From NCBI GenBank assembly GCA_001630475.1, contig KV419400.1:620940-684939 (forward strand): a DNA stretch of 64,000 nucleotides, in the 5' to 3' direction. The notes below the pieces were generated by a model. It was not told the origin of the DNA, did not search any database, and saw only the letters and a list, made by a program, of their open reading frames with translations. This document shows, piece by piece, positions 12,207-24,656 of this stretch. Source of the DNA: Sistotremastrum niveocremeum HHB9708. Taxonomy: Eukaryota > Basidiomycota > Agaricomycetes > Sistotremastrales > Sistotremastraceae. The stretch's first letter is position 1. Every line of letters begins with the position of its first letter. The position numbers and the translations under genes were made by a program.

Positions 12207-12979
12207 TCACGCACCGACTGATGAAGGCGGTTTGTTAGATCCAGTGTTAAGGAAGCGTCGGAAAAAGGCTTACGGTAGTCGTAGATGAGCTTGACCTCAA
12301 GGGTGTCCTTGCCACCGTTGGCAATGAGCTTCAGATGGCGAGCATATCTCTTTTCTCCCTCGATTTGTTCAAATCCCCAAGTCTAAGATGCCGGTGAGTA
12401 TCTGCGTACATTTTATCCAGTTGATTGGACTCGTACCTGGTCAACGATCCAGTCGTTTTTGTTCTTCTCCTTGTCTGTGATGACATAAGAGTGAATGACA
12501 CCGTCTTCATTGACCTCAGGAAGCCAATCAGTCTTCAAGAATTCTTCCGAGATTTCCTCAAGCTTGGCGCGACGGGTTTTGGAAACTGATGTCGATCAGG
12601 GTAATGACAGAGACTGAGATAATATAGCACTTACTGACTGCGCCAAAGATATGGTCCTCATTGTGTCGCTCGGTCCAATCGAGAGCACGATTCTCAGTGG
12701 TACCCTTGATTCCTCCGGAAAGAGTTTGTCGAATGTTAATATGCTCAACGCCCTTCTCATCGGTGAAGTGATTGACATCGAGTGTAAGGTTGGCAATGGC
12801 AATGACGGTGCGGGTTGCCCAACTCATGCCCTGCAGGGCGAAGAATTTATCGGTAGGATCGCTGAGAGTTTTATTCTGAAGGAGAGCATTGAGTGGAGGT
12901 GTCGTCTCAAGTGATCACGACGCACAAGATAGAAGCGGCCCGTGATGTCTTTGGTGGTCATTGATGCAGGGGCGGCCAT
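12207..12979 (-). CDS. Small conserved fungal protein, calycin/lipocalin-like
   Basis: Spliced reading: MAAPASMTTKDITGRFYL, intron, NKTLSDPTDKFFALQGM, then SWATRTVIAIANLTLDV and a run of beta-strand-like segments with GTTENRALDWTERHNEDHIFG. Further exons carry KTDWLPEVNEDGVIHSYV and TWGFEQIEGEKRYARHLKL. The last intron leaves a three-codon exon and a stop at 12207. Short alternating strands with Trp and Gly, and about 180 residues in total, fit the lipocalin-like proteins common in filamentous fungi. The fold assignment is inference and the ligand is unknown. The start at 12979 was preferred over an upstream ATG at 13033 because conservation seems to begin there. Confidence 0.7.
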
Positions 12980-13550
12980 GATGTTTCGATGATAGAAGGG
13001 AGGGTGGGGAAGGGGGTGCGATGGATGCAACAAAAGAAGATGAAGGAATGGTGGGGAAAGAGATCAGAGCTCTTGCTGTTGCTTTTAAGGGAGGTTCTGT
13101 TCAGCCATCCCCAATCAAAACGAGCCGTTCTATTTTCCTGTTTTGGATCGAGAAGTGGACGGCATGTGTGGCACCCAAGACTCCATTAAGACCAGATGCG
13201 CTCGGGCAGGAGTATGATGGACAAACTAGGACCAAAAAGGGAGGGTTCACAGATTCGATGGGTAGCCCAGTGTATGTAGGCCCTGAGACTTGTCCCTGCT
13301 GAGCCAGCGTCCGGCAAAAAGGAACCTGGAGCAAATGTGATTATGGAGATAAGAGACCCTCAAGCACAGCAGACAAACACGAGATATCGCCATCCATGAA
13401 GACCAGCGTGCTGGCGGTCGGTCTGTGCTCCTAGTAAGACGCAGACGCCGAACCAATCAAAAGCCTATTTCTCGAGTCGACGTCACCGTCGCAGAACGTC
13501 GAGCGTGAGAATTGAGTTTCCAGATTTGGCGCAGGGCCCTCTCACTCAAC
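12980..13550. other. Divergent intergenic region
   Basis: About 570 bp between the divergently transcribed calycin-like gene and the seipin gene. It must hold both promoters. I found no coding exon and no clear repeat or binding-site cluster. Confidence 0.5.
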
Positions 13551-14714
13551 ATGCAGGCAGGCGAACCAACATGGATGCAGACAATCTATGACAGGCTCAA
13601 ACGTACCCTCTATTTCCTCTTACCAGTCGTCATATGTGCTGGTCTTCTCCCCGTCCTTGCTTTCTTTTCAGTCGGGGCCGGGTACACAGTTTGGAGTAGC
13701 GTTCCTCATGGCTGGAGTGTAGAGGCCTTTCTGCAATACGGGTTTGCATAGACTTCCCCAAAGTATTCTGGATGCTCACATCTGATTCTTAGAGACGGTC
13801 GCAGTCCCTACGCCCGCGTGCATCTGCCACCGCTCATAACTGATCAGGCTTACGACGTTTCTTTGCAACTGTCGGTACCCACCATCCCCAGCAATCTCGA
13901 GCTGGGCAACTTCATGGCTGCTCTAGAAATCTTGACCCCTTCGAACAAATCGCTTGCCTTTGCTCGCAGACCTGTTGAGTAGTCCTCTGTCCGGTGTTTT
14001 TTTCACGACTAAACAGCTCACAGTATCTCCTCCTTCCAACTAAGACGTGGTTTAGTCTTTCAAATCCTGCCGTCCTACAATTAGATCTCGGATTGCTGTC
14101 TGATTTCGTCCCCCCATCTTCATCTCCCATCGATGCGTATATCGAACTTGGACGCAAGGACGCCTGGAAAAGCTTAGGCGAAGGCCAAGGGAGAGAATTG
14201 ACCGTCCAACACTTGTATGTGAAGGGCAATGTGAAGCCTAGTGGAATCCGGTACGCACGCTCCGTGCACATGAGATCCATGTCTGATATTCTCTTAGAGC
14301 AATCTTGGCGTCATACCCCATGTCCACATCCGTGATCTCGACTGCAATTTTCTTCTTAATTTCTAGCTTTGCATTGTGCATCAGCCTCATACCTATGCTA
14401 CGGACGCGAACCTCGACTGTGTGGCCACCGCCCAATGCAGCGCGCATTCGTTCGAATTCTGAGCCAAGAACTTTGAAAAAACGGACATCAACACCTTCCT
14501 TGAAGGTTGAACGAAACGAGGTTAGTCGACAGCCTGCAAGAATTACCGTTGTCCCATTAAATTAACCACAACTGCTTTCATTCAGCGCGAGACAGACGAT
14601 GAAATGTTTGTTCAGGGATCATCTACTTCTACCTTTAGAAACCGCGACATAACCTTGACTGATACGACGAGCCGCATCAAATCAGAGGACGAGGAGAGTG
14701 CCTTGAGTTCCTGA
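13551..14714 (+). CDS. SEI1: Seipin (lipid droplet assembly protein)
   Basis: Seipin sits in the ER at ER-lipid droplet contacts and organises droplet formation. The start at 13551 gives a short cytosolic tail, a first membrane helix (TLYFLLPVVICAGLLPVLAFF) and a lumenal domain. That domain contains SPYARVHLPPLITDQAYDVSLQL, SNLELGNFMAALEIL and, after introns, SSQYLLLPTKTWFSLSNPAVLQLDLG. A second helix follows (VISTAIFFLISSFALCISLI), then a charged cytosolic tail ending at 14714. Two membrane helices flanking a beta-sandwich lumenal domain with a conserved PYARVHLP-type strand are diagnostic of seipin. Several ~50-nt introns interrupt the gene. It is divergent from the calycin-like gene. Confidence 0.9.
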
Positions 14715-14844
14715 TCTGGTCAGCTACTGTAATGTTTGGTAAATCATGCTTGCACTTTGATCTTGACTTTAATCGATGTTTCCTTGTTGCTTAGTCATCA
14801 CGCCCTTCTTATATCACCACCACCACCACCCCCCATTCGATTAC

Positions 14845-15453
14845 ATGACGGGTCCATTCACTATCTTGGGATTTTCACCTGCTTCTCCTGAAATCGCCGA
14901 TTTCCTGAAGAAGTTGTCACCAGACAATATCGGAAGTCTGAATCAAGGAGAAGTCAAATCCTATCCTGATGCTGTCTACTTCAACTACTACAAGCTGGGC
15001 CTCAGCCTCCAATTCGTACCACAGAACGGTTACCGACCCCCCACCAACGCGACAATCGTTGATCTGGATCTAACGAGACTCACGCTTGACAGTATCGATA
15101 TCTTCAATCGGTCTGACACGCCAGAAGAGTCTCAGAAAAGTAGACCCAAATCATCGTCCCCAAAATACGACTCCTTCTCCGCATTGCCCATTGCTCTCCC
15201 CACACCCACGAATTTCGAGATCAGTTCTCAAACCACAGGGAAGCAATTTGTGGAGGGTTTAGGAGAGCCTTCGCGCAAGGGTGGTGGTTCAGGTCCTTTG
15301 TCAGGCTCAATAAATATCTGGTGCGAATGGACCGAACACGGCATCATGGTGGAATTTGGTGGCAACGATGCAAGAGGTCCTCAGGCCTGGGAGAGAGGCA
15401 AAGATGCCGTTTGGGCAATCTTGACGATATTCAAGCCACGGAGCAATAAATAA
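14845..15453 (+). CDS. Conserved protein of unknown function
   Basis: A single open exon of about 200 residues from MTGPFTILGFSPASPEIADF to FKPRSNK. The start at 14845 was chosen because the upstream extension (a run of His codons) looks like leader sequence. The N-terminal half is ordered (DAVYFNYYKLGLSLQFVP), a Ser/Pro-rich linker follows, and the C-terminal part is ordered (INIWCEWTEHGIMVEFGG, WERGKDAVWAILTIF). No signal peptide, membrane helix or known motif was seen. It lies 130 bp after seipin on the same strand. Its codon usage and composition look like a real gene. Confidence 0.7.
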   Translation: MTGPFTILGFSPASPEIADFLKKLSPDNIGSLNQGEVKSYPDAVYFNYYKLGLSLQFVPQNGYRPPTNATIVDLDLTRLTLDSIDIFNRSDTPEESQKSRPKSSSPKYDSFSALPIALPTPTNFEISSQTTGKQFVEGLGEPSRKGGGSGPLSGSINIWCEWTEHGIMVEFGGNDARGPQAWERGKDAVWAILTIFKPRSNK

Positions 15454-15668
15454 ATCCTGTAATTGTGAATGTTCCTTACTAGAGTTCGCATGCAGCATTC
15501 GATTAGTTTATCCACACGAGCATTGGGCCACGGAGTTCGTCTACAAGATCATTCGCACCGGCTACAACACTGGTTACCTAACAGCCGCATCATGGGACGG
15601 GAGTGGAACGGGTCCCAAGCATCCCGGATCCAACTTGGTGCAATCCCCTCTTTAGGTTCGCAACGACG

Positions 15669-18142
15669 ATGCATTCACGGTCGTTGACGCTGCTTAAATG
15701 CTCGATACCCTCCTCACGGACGATGGCCTCTGCTTCTGGCAGCGGCCTCAACGATTTCGCGCGTGCGAAAGCCGAACAACTGTCGAAGAGCTGGAAAGGA
15801 ACTAGCGCAACTGGTGGCACTACTAAGAACTTCATTGGAGGCGAATTTGTCGAGTCCAAGGCAGAGAAATGGATTGACGTGCATGATCCGGTGCGTATCG
15901 AAATTCATTCGGACGTCTTTGACCTGTCTTACCGAGCATATTTCGCAGGCCACTCAAACTTTGCTATCCAGAGTACCAGAAACTACTAGTGATGAGTTTG
16001 AACAGGCCGTCAGTGCCGCAGAAGAAGCGTTCAAGAGTTGGCGTCGAACCAGTGTCGTCACCAGACAGAGGGCTGTCCTTGAGTGGGTCTCGTTGTCATC
16101 GTCCTCACGCTAGGGATTATAACCTCAGACAGGTTACAGCACTTGGTGCGAAGCAATGCCGATGCATTGGCGAATAGCATTGTATTAGAGCAAGGGAAGA
16201 CTCTAGGCGGTAAGTCTGCCTCAATACCTTGTGTCGCGTCGAGTTCAGAGTCTCATGTCTATTCAGATGCTCATGGAGACGTTCTTCGAGGGCTTCAGGT
16301 CATTGAGACAGCCTGCGGAATCACTTCGACCCTGCTCGGCGAGAAGATTGAAGGTCTGAAATCTTTGAACGTGCCAGTCGATGTGACCTACATGTCGTTC
16401 CCATCTAGTGAGCAAGGACATGGATACTGAGACGCGGAAGCTGCCCTTAGGAGTTTGTGCTGCGTATGTCGCATACCACTCATCTTTCTCGTTTTGCTCA
16501 TTCCAACCCTCAGCATCTCCCCTTTCAACTTCCCTGCGTCAGTTCTCACTACCTTTCGTCAAAGTCCTATTCATGACCTCTTTAGTATGATCCCCTTGTG
16601 GACAATTCCTATGGCCGCGGTTACTGGAAATTCACTCATTGTCAAACCCTCTGAGCGCGATCCCGGAGCTGCCATGATCATCGCGGAACTTTGCCAACGG
16701 GCAGGTAAACCATTAACTATAGGAATCCAGTCGTAGGTCTAACAGAGCGTGCGCTAGGATTTCCACCAGGCTTGATAAACATTGTGCATGGAACCGTGCC
16801 CACAGTCAATGCCATATGTGATCACCCTTCCATCAAGGCTATCAGTTTTGTTGGAGGCGACCGTGCTGGAAAGCATATATATGAAAGGCATGGTGGTCAT
16901 TTTCAACTTGACGCGCACAATTCTCACGGAAACTTGAAGAGGGACTCAGAACGGGAAGCGAGTGCAGGTGAGCGTTCTCAGAATCAAAAACTAAGCTATG
17001 CTTAGCAATATATGCGCAGGCTAATATGGGAGCAAAAAACCATGCGGTGGTGCTTCCAGATGGTTCGAGGATCAAACAACACAAGCTTGAAGCATGCTGA
17101 CCCTCATTTAGCTAACAAGAATCTCACCATAAACTCCATCCTTGGTGCTGCTTTTGGAGGTTCGTCCGACCTATGTACAATGGAAAGATTCAGCTCATCG
17201 TCTTTGTATTCTTCAGCTGCCGGGCAACGTTGTATGGCTATCTCAGTAGGCACGTGCTCTCCGACTCTGCATTCGAGATTGTATTTACATTACCTCAGCT
17301 GTCTTGGTTGGCAACTCCCAGTCATGGCTACCTGAGTTAGTCGAACGAGCGAAGACTATGAAAGTCAGCGGTGGCTTCGAAGAGGGTGCAGATCTGTGAG
17401 TCTGACAGGGGCTCACATAGTGGAACTCCGAGGTTGACCGATCAATAATTAGGGGCCCTGTTATTTCACCTGCTGCGAAGAAGCGTATTATCGGTCTTAT
17501 TTCCTCTGTTGAGGAGGAAGGAGGCAAAATTCTTCTAGACGGACGGCATATCGATGTGCCGGAATACCCCAACGGAAACTTCGTCGGCCCTACGGTTGTG
17601 GAGGCGGTCGTCTCAATGAAGGCATACAAGTATGTTTCGTTCGCCTCTAATATGGACCAGTTTTGACCACTTGTTCTCAGAGAGGAAATCTTCGGTCCTG
17701 TCTTGGTTGTCGTCACAGCGGATACGTTGGACGATGCTCTTGACATCGTCAATGCTAACCGTTACGGAAATGGTGCTGCGATATTTACACAATCAGGAGC
17801 TTCAGCCCGAAAATTCGAAAACGAAGTGAATGTCGGACAAGTTGGGATCAATGTACCTATACCCGTTCCTTTGCCAATGTTTGCATGGAGTGGCAACAAG
17901 GTAAGATATTTTCGTATCGCACATTCTACTGCTAGACCGTCATTTCCTTCAGGCTAGTTTCCTCGGCGACATTGGCTTCTATGGCAAGAGGTGAGCCTCC
18001 GCAGTTCTGTCACAACATCATCGCTCATTTCAAATGCAGTGGCCTTAATTTTTATACCCAAAATAAGACCACCACCAGCCTATGGAGAGCGGCCGATGCT
18101 ATTGGCAATCGTGCGTCTGTGGATATGCCGACAATGCGCTAA
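15669..18142 (+). CDS. Methylmalonate-semialdehyde dehydrogenase (acylating), mitochondrial
   Basis: NAD-dependent, CoA-acylating enzyme of valine, thymine and inositol breakdown in the mitochondrial matrix. The N-terminus ([17 protein letters not shown]) has the basic, Ser-rich look of a presequence. The exons give in order [103 protein letters not shown] and the active-site AGQRCMA. They continue with [22 protein letters not shown] and [14 protein letters not shown], ending in [18 protein letters not shown] and the [10 protein letters not shown] segment are typical of the ALDH6 class. About ten short introns are present. One of them (16888-16939) appears to have a GC-AG border. Confidence 0.95.
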
Positions 18143-18240
18143 TACAGATACAAATCAAATGTACATTTGCTCATACCAAGCTTTGTAATATTACAGCATC
18201 AAAACTTGACTGCCCACAGGCCGAGATGAACTAACTTCAA

Positions 18241-18781
18241 CTAAGGAGCGTTATTCGACTTCCATTGGGCTTCGTCGTCTGCGTGGCCAACATAGTATTC
18301 CCGCTTCCATATCTGTGCTTTGGCTTTCACCTCCTCAAGAATGTATTCACACGCTACAAATGCCTGCTTTCTGTGTGGAGAAGAGACCGCGATCACGATA
18401 GATGCTTGCCCGACGGGCACTTCTCCCAGACGATGGTGGACAGCAGAGAAAATTATTCGCGCTGCAGGCTCGGGACCTGCTCGCTGACGGGCCTCCTTTA
18501 TAATATTGGCTATTGTAGCAACGGCGAGTTTGCTATATGCCTGATATTCTAGACGAGTGACGGTCTTGTCTGCGAGAATTGCATCGATCAAAATAAGTGT
18601 CTGGTGCAAGTTGCAGACCTTGAAAATTGTCCCGTGTCGTGCCAATGAAGATAGCTTGTGCTCCTGCAGCCTTGTCTCCGACGGATGCTATTATAGCAGA
18701 GACGTCCAAGGGCTCATACGTCAGAGAACAGATGCCATCTTCCGTTCTTAGAGAAGTGGCATAGGATGCTTCAGTTGTCAT
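18241..18781 (-). CDS. Molybdopterin synthase catalytic subunit (MoaE/MOCS2B)
   Basis: Large subunit of molybdopterin synthase, which adds the dithiolene sulfurs during molybdenum-cofactor synthesis. Two exons: MTTEASYATSLRTEDGIC...AIFIGTTRDNFQ, then a 50-nt intron starting GTCTGC, then DKTVTRLEYQAYSKLAV. Family motifs visible are GAQAIFIGTTRDN, VTRLEYQAY, HHRLGEVPVGQASIVIAVSSPHR, and EEVKAKAQIWKREYY with the catalytic lysines. About 160 residues is normal for MoaE. The start codon at 18781 lies about 120 bp from the divergent PsuG-PsuK gene. The small subunit MoaD is not in the window. Confidence 0.92.
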
Positions 18782-18901
18782 TCGAAAGCTTGCTCGAAAG
18801 TGTGAATGGAGCTCTCGCTCAGCCGGGCCGGCTGTTTCCCGCATCCGCACTTTGCATTCAAGAACCCTGCGACCAAGTCTCCAAACCTTTGCGCGGTATT
18901 C

Positions 18902-21871
18902 ATGCTATCGAGGGCCGTTAGGCTCAGTTGCGGCGTTGCTAATGGCTTAAGACCAGCCAAAATCTCAAAATCTAACTTTCAACAACGAGCCAACAATTCG
19001 TCAATCTCGTTCAACGCCTCGGATTTGACTTCTAAGTTAAAGCAAGCGGAAGCGACTGGCATTTGGCAAATATCCGAGGAGGTTGCTGATGCGCTACACT
19101 CTGGGTCGCCTATAGTAGCTCTAGAAAGCGCTATAACGACTGATGGGCTTCCCTACCCTGATAATTTCGACACGGCAATGGAACTCGACGCAATTTCTCG
19201 TGCAGCTGGGGCAATCCCGGCTCACATCGCAGTTATTGAGGGGAAGATTCGAGTTGGTCTTTCGGAAGGAGAAATATACAATTTGAGCTACGACACATCG
19301 AAGTCTGTGAAACTGTCTCGCAGGGATCTTGGTCCGGCGATCGCTCAGAAATTGACTGGGGGAACCACTTGTGCTGCTACAATGTTTATCGCCAATGCCT
19401 GTGGTATCGACATTTTCTCAACAGGTGGTTTAGGAGGCGTCCATCGCAATGGAGAAAATAGTAAGCAAACCACAAGTCCAGAAATCATCATCTTCTAACT
19501 CAGGCCATAGCTTTGGACATCTCTGCTGATTTGACTGAGCTTGCGAGGACCCCCATCACATTACTGTCAGCAGGTGTGAAGAGCATTTTGGACGTCGGAA
19601 GAACTTTGGAATATTTGGTACGGTGCAAATTCTTGAATGTGTGCTCTGATTTACGGGTCAGATCAGGAAACTCAAGGTGTCAATGTCGTGACGTTCGGAG
19701 AAACGCATGATTTCCCGGCATTTTATACTCCAACAAGTGGGTTTAGCGTAAGTTATTCAGAGTACTTCCCTTATTCTCATCTGCGGTAACTGATATGAGT
19801 TTGTAGAGTCCTTGGCGTGCACGGAATATCGCAGAAGCAGCAGATCTAATTGGTGCTGAACCTTTCAATATTCCCCCTTTTGATTAAATCTGATTTTAGC
19901 ACTTAGAATGCCAGAGGCAACTTAGTGTCTCCAGTGGTACATTACTCGCTGTGCCTATTCCTCCAGAGCATGCCAGTGAGGGCATGCAGCTTCAAGGAAT
20001 AGTCGATCAAGCTGTTCGCGAAGCCGAAGCCCAAGGAATAGCTAATCGAGGCAAAGAAGTCACGCCTTGGATCCTTGACCGGGTCCGAGTGCTCTCTGAG
20101 GGACGATCAATTCTGAGTAGTGAGTGGGTCCCGACATAGCTCATTCTTTCACTACCATGACATATTAGACAAGGCCTTGATTCGCAATACCGTCTCGATT
20201 GGTATGTCATTAATATCATAAAATCACATCTAATCCTTGGGATCAAAGGTTCACAACTGGCCGTTCATCGGTCGAAGGCAAATTTGAAGTCTTCACGTTC
20301 TTCGTTCGTGCCATCGCTTCTGGATACATCGGATGGCCTTGTAGGAGAAGATACTGTCTCATCCAATGTGCAACCTGTCACTCCCGGCTCTTCGACAGTA
20401 GAAACCGCGGCGGAAATGGAACAGATCAATGCCAAAGTATCCTCCGAACCATCTTTGCTTGTTATCGGAGCGGCAGCTCTGGACATCACCACGCAGCCTG
20501 ATGGGTCGATTCCTTTCGTTGTCGACTCCAGAGTTACTGTACCGGGAAAAGTCAATTTGTCATTAGGTGGTGTCGCACGGAATGTCGCGGAAGCTGCACA
20601 CCGTGTTCTGACCGACCCCACCCAAACTGGAGAAACGTCTCCCGTCCTCCTCATAGCACCTGTGGGTGGGGATCTCTTTGCATCGGCCATCAGATCAGGC
20701 ATGCAGATGATCGGCATGCGCACGGAGGGTTTATACCAACGTGCTCACAAGACCCCCGTGTGCGCCATGCACCTTGATAACGAAGGAGAACTGAGAAATG
20801 GTGTTGCAGATATGGAATTTGAAGCTGACGCCGAAGTCAGTACAAAAGATAATGACACATTTATTTCCATCTGACATCACACTTCTCAGGTAATCCAGAT
20901 ATTGGATTCTAAGAGCCCACGCCTAGTCTTGTTTGATGGCAACCTTCCCAGCAGTCAACTCACCGATATTATTCGCTCTTGTAGCGACCGGAACATTCCC
21001 AGTGAGCGAATATTTCTGACATATCACGAAGATTCATGCAACTGACAAATTAACTACTCGGGATAGCATTTTTGTATGTTTATTGATACTTATTGGCATT
21101 TGGCTTCATTGCTCACGTTGAACCAGCGAACCAACTTCAACGAGCAAGGCGTTGAAGGTGATCCCAGCTGTACAGGAATCGATGACACTATCTCAGCTGG
21201 GAGAGAAATCGCCCATCTCGTATCTGTCACCCAACCAGCTAGAATTGAATGGTCTATTTGAGGAGGCGCGGAAGTCAGGATTGATGGAATCGGAGCTATG
21301 GTGGCAAACCGTCAACAACTTTGCGTTAGGTGCCGAATTCAGGGCGCAATTGGAGCAACTATCTCGGTGGAACAACAATTGCTTCCGTTTCTTGGTCGAA
21401 GACGGCGTTGCTCCGATCTGTGTCAACCTTTTGCCATTTTTCCAAAATATCGTGGTTAAATGTGGACCTAAAGGAGCCTTTGTGGCGTCTCGAATCTCGG
21501 CCGAAGATGCTTCGAATAGCAGGTGGCTGTCCAGGACGGTCGCTGGTACCAAAGACTATATGGTTGCCAAAGGACGTGACGGCCGTAGCCATGTAGCGCT
21601 GTCAGTGTATCCCATCGATGCACTGACAGACAGCCAAGTACTCAATGTGACGGGTGCAGGGGACACTCTGGTTGGCACAATAGCGGCTGGTTTGGCCCGT
21701 GATAGCAGTGTTTTCCTTGACCCAAGCAAGTTGCGGGCCACAATGAGGATCGCACAGATCGCGAGTGCGAGGACGTTGCAGTCACAAGATGCTGTCTCTC
21801 CAGAGGTCTCTCAGCTAACGCTCTCCGAAACGCATGACATGTCTATGCTTGCTGAAGAGGACCAACTCTAA
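18902..21871 (+). CDS. Bifunctional pseudouridine-5'-phosphate glycosidase / PfkB-type kinase
   Basis: Fusion of PsuG and PsuK. The kinase phosphorylates pseudouridine and the glycosidase splits pseudouridine 5'-phosphate into uracil and ribose 5-phosphate. The start at 18902 gives a mitochondrial-type leader ([20 protein letters not shown]). The PsuG half shows [66 protein letters not shown] and [15 protein letters not shown] Ser/Thr-rich linker leads to the PfkB half, with [37 protein letters not shown] and [14 protein letters not shown]. The kinase half ends with the C-terminal PfkB signature [17 protein letters not shown], which holds the catalytic Asp. Several introns interrupt it. Its 3' end overlaps the convergent helicase gene by 29 nt. 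Confidence 0.92.
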
Positions 21872-24351
21872 CAGTCTCTCTTTCTTGCTTGGCGAGCCTC
21901 CTCCTCGCGAGTTCGGCTCCCTTGTTGATGGCTTTAGCCTTCTTCTTGTAGCGTCCCTGGAAACCCGTCGTTAGTCGCATGTACCTGAAGCGATGAACCT
22001 TCGGAATCTTACAAGGGCGCCATGCATAAGTCGAGTAATCATATCCGCGCAGTTGCCAGACGTCAAACCCTCGAGCTTTCGATCTATCACGCTTCTGGAT
22101 GGTTGTCCTGGACGCGAGAAGCGCTTTTCAAGAAAATTTTTCTGCGCCTCCGTTGCTGGCCGCTGTCGCCAACGCGCAGTCCGAAGAAACCTACCGGAAT
22201 CAAGTATATAAATGAGTGGGAGAACCTTGCTAAAATCGCTTACATCTGGAAAAGATCCCCGGGTCCTATTTTGTTCCTTACGTAGGTATCGCATCCACGA
22301 ACTGCATCGCTGAGTGATGCGGCAGTTAAGATCTTGTATTTTGTACGATATGGTGAAGCATAGTTCTTTGCTTGATTAATACCTGTGAAATACGCGATAT
22401 ATGTCGCACCTTCTCGGATTCGTAAATATGCTTGAGCTCGACATGGAAAACATGCTCACCAAGATTATCATCCTGGTCCTGCCCTTCAGTTTCAACGAAT
22501 GGCTCTATCTTCAGAAAGCCCTTGCCAAGACATTCCAGAACGTAATGATGATCCCCGCAGTCAACCCATGCAAAGGGGCTCAATGTCGTGATGTGCGGAG
22601 ACTGAAGTTTCTCATTGATCAAAAGAAATGGATCGTCGTAGTCAATATACGAAACGTAGTCGGGATCAGGAAGTTCAGCCTTTGGGGCATGTGAGACGGC
22701 TTGTGAGGGCTGGTCCACCAGCTTGTGCGCCAAAAGGTCATCGGTGGTCTCATCTAAAGAATTTGCTCTAAGTTGTTTGATTAAGCAGCAGAATGAGTTT
22801 ACCGTTGATTATTAGATCAGGGGATAGTCCGAACAACGTTGGTGTCGAAACAATATCAGACGCCTTATCCGTACTATCCACAAAATCGATGATGCGACAA
22901 TCCGTCTTTCCAGTATTGGGAGACAGTCTAGTGCCTCTTCCTATCTGTGGCGGTTGAGCATGCGGTGATATACGACTATGAACATTATTCACCATCTGCG
23001 TGAACACGTTACGAGACTTTGTAGGCCGCGCCACAATAATGCAATCGATGTTTGGTACATCAGCACCTTCAGTAAGTATGGCTAGTGTCTGTTGTAACTA
23101 TAGGCCTCCATGTCAATGTCAGCTCTGATCACTCACCACAGTTCACCAACACTGGAAATTGACCGGAGCGAAAATCGTTCAATAGAGCGAGGCGCTCCAC
23201 AGAACTTGTGCCGGAATGGAGATATCTGGCATCCACCCCCGCATCACGAAATTCTCTGGTTAAGCTCGCAACATGAGTGAGATTCGCACAAAATACAAGC
23301 GTAGATCTTCGTTTCGCTGAAGCTAGTTAGCTAAGTGAATACATTGTTGCGGCAAATTTACCTGCTCGGTCCAGCCAAGTCTGTACGACTAGGTTGTTCA
23401 CGGCTGGAGTGTTTACAACTTGCGCTAGACTTGTGGGATTGAAATCTCCGGTTTTGGAGTTTAGAGTCACACTCTTCAGATCAAGATTGGCTCGAACAGT
23501 TGTGAATCGTATGTTACAAAGCCTGATTTGAATGAGAGAGAGAGACGACAAGGAGAAGAGATTGGCCAACCATTCCGATTTGATCATATCTAGCAGGTTC
23601 ATGTGGTATACAATTTCTTCGAAGACGGAACCCAAGGCCAGGCCATCGTGTCGGCTAAAAGTGGCTGAGAATCCAATGATGGGAATTTTATGGTTTTCTC
23701 TGGGTGAACTGTTCGATTCTTCGACGGTCATCTGCTCTAGAGACGGATCAAAGTATGCAAGGATTCGACGGTAACTGGGAAACGTGAGTCGAAACGGTAG
23801 TGGAACGACAGTGCATTGGGCTCACGAGGGCGCGGCGGCATGGTGGGCCTCATCCAACACGATGGCCTTCATGAAAGCAGGATCAAATTTCGAAATTCGA
23901 TTGCCTCTCAGCAAGGTTTGGTATGTGGCAACAGTGCTGTCCTCGAGAAACGTCACAACCATGATATGGTGCCAATCACAGAACATTCGTCTTACATGTC
24001 GGCCAAGCCTGAAGCCCGATGCTTATCTCCTTGTTCAATCTCGACACTGAGATTAGGCAACAATTTCTTTGCATGTACAGAGGCTTGTTTCGCGAGCTCG
24101 ATGCTGTTCACGATCACCAGCGCTCGGCTTCCATGAGTGCTCCGTTTGGGAAGCCTTGACAAGAGGGAAATAAATACTGGGGTCTTTCCAGAGCCCGTTG
24201 GGAGAGACACGCCAATTCTGGATTTGCCGGATTTCAACGCGTCGATGCAAGACTGAAGACACTCTTCTTGATACGGCCTTAGTGAAAACTGAGATAAGTG
24301 TCTTCTAATTTTCCCGCCCAAGAGATAGGAGGAGTTATGTCGACCCAACAT
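21843..24351 (-). CDS. IRC3: IRC3-like mitochondrial DEAD/DEAH-box helicase
   Basis: Superfamily 2 helicase of the Irc3 group, which acts on mitochondrial DNA in yeast. The first ATG (24351) gives [17 protein letters not shown], a basic presequence-like start. Motifs in order: [16 protein letters not shown] (Q-motif-like), [14 protein letters not shown] (Walker A), [14 protein letters not shown] (DEAH, about 23830-23860), [10 protein letters not shown] (motif III), [13 protein letters not shown] and IGRGTRLSP (motif VI, split by an intron), then RIIDFVDS. The C-terminal tail is strongly basic ([21 protein letters not shown]), and I read it to a stop at 21843. Many short introns. The last exon frame is inferred from composition, so the exact end is less certain than the helicase core. 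Confidence 0.88.
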
Positions 24352-24656
24352 CCCGAGACGAAGGCAAGCAATCGTTGTCAACCGTGACCAGTAGAGCGTC
24401 CGGTCATGAAGTATAAATTGAGGATGCTTTGTGTTTGTGTCTATTTACTACAACCCGCCACTGCCATGGCCATACGAGCAACTCAGCGGTCCACAGACGA
24501 ACAAATAATTCGATGATAACGCAAAGATACAGAACATCAGATCATATCGATGTGGAAGAAGAATACAACTGAGGCGAGAACTTCTCATAGCGGGAAACGG
24601 TGACATAGCGGGTTGACAGCAAACGTTGAAAGCTCCGGAGGGTTTATAGGTCCATC
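24352..24656. other. Intergenic stretch
   Basis: About 305 bp between the start of the helicase gene and the 3' end of nudC, both on the minus strand. It holds the helicase promoter and the nudC 3' UTR. No coding exon or repeat was recognised. Confidence 0.5.

Noticed and set aside
14776-14844. Histidine-rich N-terminal extension of the gene at 14845
   Set aside because: It comes from a CAC repeat in the leader; the conserved-looking protein starts at 14845.
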